This document shows, one piece after another, positions 32,356-41,104 of a stretch of 42,764 bases of DNA. The stretch is from Gemmatimonadota bacterium (GTDB lineage: Bacteria > Gemmatimonadota > Gemmatimonadetes > Gemmatimonadales > Gemmatimonadaceae), in the NCBI GenBank assembly GCA_018969225.1, contig JAGWYS010000004.1:1-42764 (forward strand). Reading direction: 5' to 3'. The notes below the pieces were generated by a model. It did not search any database and was not told the DNA's origin. It was given only the letters and a program-made list of their open reading frames with translations. Each line of letters begins with the position of its first letter. The first letter of the stretch is position 1. The position numbers and the translations under genes were made by a program.

Positions 32356-33435
32356 ATGAACGACATCCTCGTCAACAACCTGCTCTCGCCCATCGCGCTC
32401 AGCTTCGCCCTCGGCGTCGTCGCGCGCCTGGTGCGCAGCGAGTTCTCGATCCCCAAGGAGATGTACGCCGGCATCTCCATCTACCTCCTCTTCGCCCTGG
32501 GCCTCCACGGCGGCGTGGAGATGGCCAAGAGCTCCTTCGGCGACATCGTGCTCCCGGCCGTCGCCACCGTCGCCATCGGGCTGGTGGTCCCGGTGGTGTG
32601 CTACTACGCCCTCCGCACCCTCGGCCGCTTCTCCATCGCCGACGCCGCCGGGATCGCCGCGCACTACGGGTCCGTCTCCGCGGTCACCTTCATCGCCGCC
32701 GACCAGTTCCTCCGCGGCGCCGGGGTGCCCGTGGAGGGATTCATGCCCACGCTGCTGACGCTGCTGGAGAGCCCCGGCATCCACCTGGCGCTGGCCATGG
32801 GCGCCATCGGGATCGCCAAGGAGGGGGCCGCCGCGCAGGCCGCCGCCCGCACGCCGTCGGCCACCGCCATGGGGCGCGCCGGCATCCTCCTGGACGGCGA
32901 CCACGATCACGACCCCGCCGCCGACGGGCACGCCCTCGACTGGAAGGCCACGCTGCACGAGATCCTCACCGCGCGCACCATGATCCTGCTGGTGGGGGGG
33001 CTCATCATCGGCGCGCTCTTCGGCGAGACGGGGTGGAAGCCCATCGCCCCCTTCTTCGACACGGTGTCCCCGGTGTTCAAGGGCGTGCTCTGCCTGTTCC
33101 TGCTGGAGATGGGGCTGCTGGCCGGTGAGCGGCTGGGCGACCTCCGGAAGGTGGGGCTCTTCCTGGTGGCCTTCGGCATCCTCTTTCCGATCATCACCGG
33201 CACGCTGGGGGTGCTGGTGGGGAGCTGGGCCGGGTTGTCCACCGGCGGTGCCGCGCTGCTGGGCGCCATGGCCGCGTCGGCGTCGTACATCGCCGCGCCG
33301 CCGGCGGTGCGCGTCACCCTGCCGCAGGCCAATCCCACCTACTCGCTGACCCTCGCGCTGGTCATCACCTTCCCCTTCAACCTCCTCGTCGGCATCCCGC
33401 TGTACCTGAAGATCGCCGAGCAGGTGGCCCGCTGA
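32356..33435 (+). CDS. SbtA-type sodium-dependent bicarbonate transport family permease, copy 1
   Basis: 359 residues with about ten hydrophobic segments. NLLSPIALSFALGVVARLVRSEFSIPKEMYAGISIYLLFALGLHGGVEMA is the SbtA family N-terminus, and AGIAAHYGSVSAVTFIAADQFL, TGGAALLGAMAASASYIAAPPAVR and ANPTYSLTLALVITFPFNLLVGIPLY are further family blocks in an inverted two-half layout. Cyanobacterial SbtA takes up bicarbonate with sodium. The central loop (about residues 180-200) is short and rich in His and Asp (GDHDHDPAADGH). No SbtB gene is nearby. The ATG at 32356 follows the UTR hairpin; the stop overlaps the next start by one base. Confidence 0.9.
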   Translation: MNDILVNNLLSPIALSFALGVVARLVRSEFSIPKEMYAGISIYLLFALGLHGGVEMAKSSFGDIVLPAVATVAIGLVVPVVCYYALRTLGRFSIADAAGIAAHYGSVSAVTFIAADQFLRGAGVPVEGFMPTLLTLLESPGIHLALAMGAIGIAKEGAAAQAAARTPSATAMGRAGILLDGDHDHDPAADGHALDWKATLHEILTARTMILLVGGLIIGALFGETGWKPIAPFFDTVSPVFKGVLCLFLLEMGLLAGERLGDLRKVGLFLVAFGILFPIITGTLGVLVGSWAGLSTGGAALLGAMAASASYIAAPPAVRVTLPQANPTYSLTLALVITFPFNLLVGIPLYLKIAEQVAR

Positions 33436-34238
33436 TGCCCGCCGCCTCGACCTCCGCCCGGGCGCCGCAGCGCGCCCGGACCGCGCGCCTCGCCGCCGCC
33501 CTCGCCATCACGCTCGCCGCCGCGCTCCCGCGCCCGCTGGCGGCGCAGGCCGGCGCCGGCGGCTGGGACACGCAGGAGCAGGACGCGATGTGGGTGGGCG
33601 TCTTCGCCGAGCAGCCGGTGACGCCGAAGATCTCCCTGTGGTTCGATGGCTCCTGGCGGCGCATGGACTTCGGCGCCCGCCCGCAGCAGCTGCTGCTGCG
33701 CCCCGGCGTGCTCTTCACGCTGGCGCCCGGGGTGAAGGTGGGGGGCGGCGTGGGGCACATCGCCACCGCTCCCTACGGGAAGTTCCCCATCGCGAACCCC
33801 ACGCGGGAGTTCCGAAGCTGGCAGGACCTGCTGCTGTCGCACCGGGCGGGGCAGGTGGCGGTGGGGCACCGCTTCCGGCTGGAGCAGCGGTGGACCACCC
33901 CGCTGGTGAACGGGACCCCCGGTCCGGACAGCTACGCCAACCGCATCCGCTACCGGGCGCGCGGCTCCGCCACCCTGGGGTCGCTGGCCATCGCGGGACG
34001 CCCGGTGTACGGCTTCCTGTGGGACGAGCTGCTGATGCCCATCGGGGGCCCCAACCAGAAGTTCACCATCGGGCAGAACCGCGCCACGGCGGGGGTGGGC
34101 TTCACCCTCAACAAGGTCATGCAGGCCGAGGTGGGGTACATGAACCTGTACAACGCCTTCGCCAGCCGCCGCGCCAACGAGGTGAACCACACCCTGTGGA
34201 TCTCCTGGCACTACACGGGGAAGCCCCGCACGCGCTGA
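33435..34238 (+). CDS. DUF2490 family outer-membrane protein, copy 1
   Basis: 267 residues. Signal peptide up to about residue 38 (AAALAITLAAALPRPLAAQA). DUF2490 features: W(D)TQEQDAMWVGVFAEQPV..KISLWFDGSWRRMDFG, QQLLLRPGVLFTLAPGVKVGGGV, HRFRLEQRW, IRYRARGSATLG, YGFLWDELLM, TIGQNRATAGVGFTLN, AEVGYMNLYN, HTLWISWHY. Alternating beta strands suggest a barrel in the outer membrane; the function of the family is unknown. TGATG joins it to the transporter, so the two are translationally coupled and may form an outer- and inner-membrane route for one solute. Confidence 0.88.
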   Translation: MPAASTSARAPQRARTARLAAALAITLAAALPRPLAAQAGAGGWDTQEQDAMWVGVFAEQPVTPKISLWFDGSWRRMDFGARPQQLLLRPGVLFTLAPGVKVGGGVGHIATAPYGKFPIANPTREFRSWQDLLLSHRAGQVAVGHRFRLEQRWTTPLVNGTPGPDSYANRIRYRARGSATLGSLAIAGRPVYGFLWDELLMPIGGPNQKFTIGQNRATAGVGFTLNKVMQAEVGYMNLYNAFASRRANEVNHTLWISWHYTGKPRTR

Positions 34239-34257
34239 GGCCCCGCCGGACATCCTT

Positions 34258-34321
34258 CGAAAAAATCGCAGGATTGTCGTCAAAATTGCGATTTGTCCGG
34301 CGTGCCCGGCGCCGCTAGGGT
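34258..34321 (+). promoter_or_regulatory. Promoter and upstream element of cassette 2
   Basis: -35 TTGTCC at 34293-34298, 17 bases, -10 TAGGGT at 34316-34321. CGAAAAAATCG starts at 34258. AAATCGCA (34263-34270) and TGCGATTT (34287-34294) form an inverted repeat with a 16-base spacer, and AATC-N4-GATT is again present. Confidence 0.65.
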
Positions 34322-34328
34322 TCATGCT

Positions 34329-34349
34329 CCGCCCCCTCCGTGGGGGCGG
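34329..34349 (+). promoter_or_regulatory. Hairpin in the 5' UTR of cassette 2
   Basis: CCGCCCCC (34329-34336) pairs with GGGGGCGG (34342-34349) around a 5-base loop. It ends 21 bases before the ATG, like the hairpin of cassette 1, but with a different sequence. Confidence 0.5.
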
Positions 34350-34370
34350 GGCACCCCTGGCCCCCCGCGC

Positions 34371-35450
34371 ATGACCGACGCCATCCGGGCGAACCTCCTT
34401 TCGCCGGTCACCCTCAGCTTCGCCCTCGGCCTCGGCTCGCGCCTCGTGCGCAGCGAGTTCTCCATCCCCAAGGAGATGTACGCCGGCATCTCGGTGTACC
34501 TCCTCTTCGCCCTCGGCCTCCATGGCGGCGTCGAGTTGGCCAAGAGCTCCATGGGCGAGATCCTCCTGCCGGCCGTCGCCACCGTGGCGATCGGCCTGGC
34601 CGTCCCCGCGCTCTGCTACCTGCTCCTCCGGGCCGTCGGGCGCTTCGGCATCGCCGATGCCGCCGGCATCGCGGCGCACTACGGCTCCGTCTCCGCCGTC
34701 ACCTACATCGCCGCCGACCAGTTCCTGCGGGGCGCCGGCGTGCCGGTGGAGGGGTTCATGCCAACGCTCCTCACCCTGCTGGAGAGCCCGGGCATCCACC
34801 TCGCGCTCGCCATCGGCGCCTTCGGGATCGCCAAGGAGGGGGCTGCCGCGCAGGCGGCGGCCCGCACGCCGTCGGCCGCTGCCATGGGGCGCGCCGGCAT
34901 CCTCCTGGACGGCGACCATGAGCACGACCCCGCCGCCGACGGCCACGCGCTCGACTGGAAGGCCACGCTGCACGAGATCCTCACCGCGCGCACCATGATC
35001 CTGCTGGTGGGCGGCCTCATCATCGGCACGGTGTTCGGCGAGGCCGGGTGGAAGCCCATTGCCCCCTTCTTCGACACGGCGTCCCCGGTGTTCAAGGGCG
35101 TCCTCTGCCTGTTCCTGCTGGAGATGGGGCTCCTCGCCGGCGAGCGGCTGGGTGACCTCCGGAAGGTCGGGCCGTTCCTGTTCCTCTTCGGCATCGGTTT
35201 CCCCATCGTGGCCGGGTCGCTGGGTGTGGCGGTTGGGAGCTGGGCCGGGCTCTCCACGGGCGGCGCCGCGCTGCTAGGCGCCATGGCCGCGTCGGCGTCG
35301 TACATCGCGGCCCCCCCGGCGGTGCGCGTCACGCTGCCGCAGGCCAACCCCACCTACTCGCTCACCCTCGCCCTGGTCATCACTTTTCCCTTCAACCTCC
35401 TGGTGGGGATCCCTCTCTACCTCAAGGTGGCCCAGGCCCTTTCCCCCTGA
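34371..35450 (+). CDS. SbtA-type sodium-dependent bicarbonate transport family permease, copy 2
   Basis: 359 residues, colinear with copy 1 and with all of its family blocks. Differences cluster at the N-terminus (residues 2-25), about 77-95, about 285-305 and the last eight residues; the stretch from about 96 to 275, including the His/Asp loop (GDHEHDPAADGH), is almost unchanged. Transport of bicarbonate with sodium is inferred from the family. The changes in the membrane helices could tune affinity or substrate. Start ATG 34371 follows the UTR hairpin; the DUF2490 gene begins 11 bases after its stop. Confidence 0.9.
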   Translation: MTDAIRANLLSPVTLSFALGLGSRLVRSEFSIPKEMYAGISVYLLFALGLHGGVELAKSSMGEILLPAVATVAIGLAVPALCYLLLRAVGRFGIADAAGIAAHYGSVSAVTYIAADQFLRGAGVPVEGFMPTLLTLLESPGIHLALAIGAFGIAKEGAAAQAAARTPSAAAMGRAGILLDGDHEHDPAADGHALDWKATLHEILTARTMILLVGGLIIGTVFGEAGWKPIAPFFDTASPVFKGVLCLFLLEMGLLAGERLGDLRKVGPFLFLFGIGFPIVAGSLGVAVGSWAGLSTGGAALLGAMAASASYIAAPPAVRVTLPQANPTYSLTLALVITFPFNLLVGIPLYLKVAQALSP

Positions 35451-35461
35451 CCCCGCCCACG

Positions 35462-36229
35462 ATGACGTGCGCCCGCGCCCGGTCCCTCCTTGTCGCGCTG
35501 CTCCTCACGTCCCTCGTGGCCCGCCCCGGCGCGGCGCAGAACGCGGCCACCGACTGGGTCACCCGGGAACAGGACGCCCTGTGGATGGCGGTGGTGGCGG
35601 AACAGCAGGTGAGCGACCGCGTGGCCCTCTGGTTTGACGGCCACTGGCGGCGCATGGATTTCGGGGCGCGCCCGCAGCAGGTGCTCCTCCGCCCGGGGGT
35701 GCTGGTGACCGTGGCGCCCGGGGTGAAGGTGGGAGGCGGCTACACCTACCTGGCCACCGCGCCGTACGGCCGCCTTCCCATCACGCATCCCACCCGCGAA
35801 CACCGCAGCTGGGTGGACCTGCAGCTCGCGCACAAGGCCGGGCGGGCCAGCGTCACCCACCGCTTCCGCCTGGAGCAGCGGTGGATCCACCCGCTGCTGA
35901 ACGACACCGCCGGCCCCACCGCCTACGCCAACCGCGTGCGGTATCGCGGGCGAGGGAACGTGAACCTCGGGCGGCTGGCCGTCCACGGGCTTCCGGTGTA
36001 CGGCTTCGCGTGGGATGAGCTGCTGATGCCGCTGGGGGGGGCGGCGCAGGCCTTCACCCTCGGGCAGAACCGCGCCACCGTGGGGGTGGGGATCCCCTTC
36101 ACCCACGCCATGAAGGTCGAGGTGGCGTACATGAACCTCTACAACGCCTTCCCTGCCCGGCGGGCCAACGAGGTGAACCACACGCTCTGGCTCTCCTGGC
36201 ACTACACCGGGGAGCGCCACCGCCGCTGA
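35462..36229 (+). CDS. DUF2490 family outer-membrane protein, copy 2
   Basis: 255 residues with a shorter signal peptide (LLVALLLTSLVARPGAAQ). All family blocks align with copy 1: WVTREQDALWMAVVAEQQV, LWFDGHWRRMDFGARPQQVLLRPGV, PGVKVGGGYTYLATAPYG, HRFRLEQRW, YGFAWDELLMPLGG, TLGQNRATVGVGI, VEVAYMNLYNAFPARRANEVNHTLWLSWHYTG. Residues between the blocks differ more than in the transporters, as expected for surface-exposed barrel loops. It is the last gene of the second cassette. Confidence 0.88.
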   Translation: MTCARARSLLVALLLTSLVARPGAAQNAATDWVTREQDALWMAVVAEQQVSDRVALWFDGHWRRMDFGARPQQVLLRPGVLVTVAPGVKVGGGYTYLATAPYGRLPITHPTREHRSWVDLQLAHKAGRASVTHRFRLEQRWIHPLLNDTAGPTAYANRVRYRGRGNVNLGRLAVHGLPVYGFAWDELLMPLGGAAQAFTLGQNRATVGVGIPFTHAMKVEVAYMNLYNAFPARRANEVNHTLWLSWHYTGERHRR

Positions 36230-36235
36230 CGGCGG
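36220..36235. terminator. Short hairpin at the end of the second cassette
   Basis: CCGCCG (36220-36225) and CGGCGG (36230-36235) around CTGA, which includes the stop codon. Weak on its own; it lies between convergent DUF2490 and lon genes. Confidence 0.3.
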
Positions 36236-36251
36236 CGCCCCCCGGGCGGGC

Positions 36252-38795
36252 TCACACCCCCGCCAGCACCTCCACCGGGCGGGCGTCGGGCGCCGCCACC
36301 GGCGCCTCGGTCGTGAGCGCGATCGCCAGCACCTCGCGCATCGTCTCCACCGGGTGGAAGCGCATCGCCTCGCGCACGTCCGCCGGCACGTCCTCCAGGT
36401 CCGCCTCGTTGGCCTTGGGGAGGATCACCTCGGTGATCCCCGCGCGATGCGCCCCCAGCACCTTCTCCTTCACCCCGCCGATGGGAAGCACCCGCCCGCG
36501 CAGCGTGATCTCCCCGGTCATCGCCACGTCCCGTCGCACTTTGCGGTCGGACATCTCGCTCACCAGCGCCGTGGCGATGGCGATCCCCGCGCTGGGGCCG
36601 TCCTTGGGGATGGCGCCCGCCGGCACGTGGATGTGCGCCTCCGTGGCCTCGGCCACCTTGGAGGCCGGGATCCCCAGCGCGTCGGCGTTGTTGGTGGCGT
36701 AGGTGAGCGCCGCGCGCCCGCTCTCCTTCATCACGTCCCCCAGCTGTCCGGTGAGGATGAGCGAGATGGGTCCCACCCGCACCGCCGCCCCGTCCTCCGA
36801 GGCCAGCGGGCGCACCGACGTGCCGCGGCGGATGCTCGCCTCCACGAACATGATGTCCCCCCCCATGGGCGTGTAGTACATCCCCGTGGAGATCCCCACC
36901 TCGTCGTGCGCCGCCGCGCGCTCGGGGTGCACCTTGGGGCGCCCCAGCAGCTCGCGCACCTCCTCGGCCGAGATGACCTTGTCGGCGATGGCCCGCTCGT
37001 CGCCCGTGGCCACCCTCCGCGCCACCTTCCGCGCCACCGCCCCCAGCCGCTGCTCCAGCTGCCGCACGCCGCTCTCCCGGGTGTACTCGCTGATCACCTT
37101 GGCCACCGCGTCCTCGGCGAACACCAGGTTGCGCCCCCCCAGCCCCGACTCCTCCAGCTGCCGGGGGATCAGGTACTTCGTGGCGATCGCCGCCTTCTCC
37201 CGCTCGGTGTAGCCGCTGAACTCCACCACCTCCATGCGGTCCAGCAGCGGCCCGGGGATGTGCTGGATGAAGTTGGACGTGGCGATGAACAGCACCTCGC
37301 TCAGGTCGAAGGGCACCCCGAGGTAGTGGTCGGTGAAGGAGTCGTTCTGCGCGGGGTCCAGCACCTCCAGCAGCGCGCTGGCCGGGTTCCCCTGGAACGA
37401 CTGCCCCAGCTTGTCCACCTCGTCCAGCAGGAACACCGGGTTCTTGGTCCCCGCCTGCTTCATCCCCTGGATGATGCGCCCGGGCATCGCCCCCACGTAG
37501 GTGCGCCGGTGGCCGCGGATGTCCGCCTCGTCGCGCGCGCCCCCCAGCGCCACGCGCACGTACTGGCGCCCCAGCGCCCGGGCGATGGACTTGGCAATGC
37601 TGGTCTTCCCCACCCCCGGCGGACCATTGAAGAGCAGGATCGGCCCCCGGGCCATCGCCCGCGCCTTGGCCTCCACCGGGGCGGGGGCGGGCGCCTCGCC
37701 GGAGGCACTCTCCCGGTCGCCTCCAGCGGCGCCTGCGCCCTCACGGGCCGTCGCCTCCTCGGCGGCCTGCCGCGCGTGCAGCTCGCGCACCGCCAGGAAC
37801 TCCAGCACGCGGTCCTTCACGTCCGCCAGCCCGTAGTGGTCCTCCTCCAGCACCTCCCCCGCCCGCGGCAGGTCCAGCTGGTCGTCCGACCGCTTCGACC
37901 ACGGCAGCTCGGCGATCCACTCGAGGTAGGTGCGGATCACCTGGGCCTCCATGGACTCCCGCCCCGCGCGCTCCAGCCGCCCCAGCTCACGCTCCACCTC
38001 CGCGCGCGCCTCCTTGGGGAGCACCAGCGCCGTCAGCTTCTCCCGCAGCGCCGAGACCTCCTTGGACTGGTCGTCCTCCCCCAGTTCCTTCTGGATCGCC
38101 TTGAGCTGCTCGCGCAGGAACATCTCCCGCTGTCGCTCCCCCAACTCCTCCTGCACCTGCGTCTTGATGTCCTCCTGCGCCTCCAGCAGCCCGATCTGCC
38201 GCTGCACGTGCACCAGCACCCGCCGCAGCCGCTCCTCCACGCTGAGCGTCTCCAGCAGCCCCTGCTTCTCCGGGACCGACAGCTCGATGTAGCCGGCCAC
38301 GAGGTCGGCGAAGCGCCCCGCCTCGTTGACCGAGTCCAGCACCTGGCGCACCACCTCCTCCGGAAGCCCCCGCTTCTCCCCCAGCTCGGCGGCCCGCTCG
38401 CGCGCCTCCTTGTGCAGTGCCTCGAAGGCCGGGTCCAGCGGGTCCAGCGGCATCATCTCCTCGGCGGGGACCACCACGGCGGTCATGTGCCCGTCCTGCT
38501 CCCCATACTGGAGCGCCGTGGCGCGCTGCTCCCCCTGGAGGAGCAGCTGCACCCCGCCCAGGCCACGCTGGACCTGGCCGATCTTCGCCACCACCCCGGT
38601 GACGTACAGGATGTCGGCGCTGGGCTCGTCGGCGTTGTCGCGCTGGGCCACGGCGAACACCGTGCGATCGCCCTTGAGGGCCGCCTCGATCGCCCGCAGG
38701 GTGCCGGGGCGGCCGGCCGAGATGGGCACGGTGAGCCCGGGGAAGATGACCGTCCCCCGCAGCGGGAGGACCGGAAGAGTCTGGCGGTGTGCCAT
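36252..38795 (-). CDS. lon: ATP-dependent protease Lon (LonA type)
   Basis: 847 residues from the ATG at 38795, with AGGA eight bases upstream; a longer reading from 38870 adds no homology. The N-terminal substrate domain starts LPVLPLRGTVIFPGLTVPISAGRP. A coiled region follows to about 320. The AAA+ domain has Walker A GPPGVGKTS and VFLLDEVDK. The protease domain has the Ser-Lys pair in KDGPSAGIAIATAL and EKVLGAHRAG. Lon degrades damaged and regulatory proteins in the cytoplasm. Just before Walker A there is an extra Ala/Glu/Pro-rich stretch of about 35 residues (REGAGAAGGDRESASGEA). No clear heat-shock promoter was found. Confidence 0.97.
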   Translation of the reverse strand: MAHRQTLPVLPLRGTVIFPGLTVPISAGRPGTLRAIEAALKGDRTVFAVAQRDNADEPSADILYVTGVVAKIGQVQRGLGGVQLLLQGEQRATALQYGEQDGHMTAVVVPAEEMMPLDPLDPAFEALHKEARERAAELGEKRGLPEEVVRQVLDSVNEAGRFADLVAGYIELSVPEKQGLLETLSVEERLRRVLVHVQRQIGLLEAQEDIKTQVQEELGERQREMFLREQLKAIQKELGEDDQSKEVSALREKLTALVLPKEARAEVERELGRLERAGRESMEAQVIRTYLEWIAELPWSKRSDDQLDLPRAGEVLEEDHYGLADVKDRVLEFLAVRELHARQAAEEATAREGAGAAGGDRESASGEAPAPAPVEAKARAMARGPILLFNGPPGVGKTSIAKSIARALGRQYVRVALGGARDEADIRGHRRTYVGAMPGRIIQGMKQAGTKNPVFLLDEVDKLGQSFQGNPASALLEVLDPAQNDSFTDHYLGVPFDLSEVLFIATSNFIQHIPGPLLDRMEVVEFSGYTEREKAAIATKYLIPRQLEESGLGGRNLVFAEDAVAKVISEYTRESGVRQLEQRLGAVARKVARRVATGDERAIADKVISAEEVRELLGRPKVHPERAAAHDEVGISTGMYYTPMGGDIMFVEASIRRGTSVRPLASEDGAAVRVGPISLILTGQLGDVMKESGRAALTYATNNADALGIPASKVAEATEAHIHVPAGAIPKDGPSAGIAIATALVSEMSDRKVRRDVAMTGEITLRGRVLPIGGVKEKVLGAHRAGITEVILPKANEADLEDVPADVREAMRFHPVETMREVLAIALTTEAPVAAPDARPVEVLAGV

Positions 38796-39052
38796 GCGGC
38801 GAAATCCTGGTGATGGGAAATGGCGGATGTCCCTCCCGGGGCACGATTCGGGCCGTTCCCGCTCCGCCATACCGGCAGGATCGGCCCCGGCGCTGCAACT
38901 TTTCCCTGACCCGATGACGTAAGGGGTCGCGGCTGGCCTGCCGGGACGGCCGACCCGGCCGCAGGCCCCTCCGGTCCGCGGCCACAGGGTGCCGTCCGGC
39001 GCGACCGGATGCTACCGTACCGTGACACGCCGTTTCCCCCATCACCCGCGCC

Positions 39053-41100
<2,048 letters not shown>

Positions 41101-41104
<4 letters not shown>

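Larger units (their letters stand above)
32243..34238 (+). repeat. Cassette copy 1: upstream element, promoter, SbtA-type transporter, DUF2490 protein
   Basis: The first of two tandem direct repeats. Both copies have the same order of parts and the same spacing from the A-rich element to the -35 (35 bases). The transporter genes are very similar and the DUF2490 genes more divergent. Confidence 0.85.
34258..36229 (+). repeat. Cassette copy 2: upstream element, promoter, SbtA-type transporter, DUF2490 protein
   Basis: Second tandem copy, starting 20 bases after the first. The transporter differs from copy 1 at about 46 of 359 positions by my count, with no gaps; the DUF2490 proteins are visibly less alike. 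Confidence 0.85.

Noticed and set aside
38796-39052. Search for a CIRCE element or sigma-32 promoter before lon
   Set aside because: No inverted repeat of the CIRCE type and no good CTTGAA/CCCCAT pair could be found by eye.
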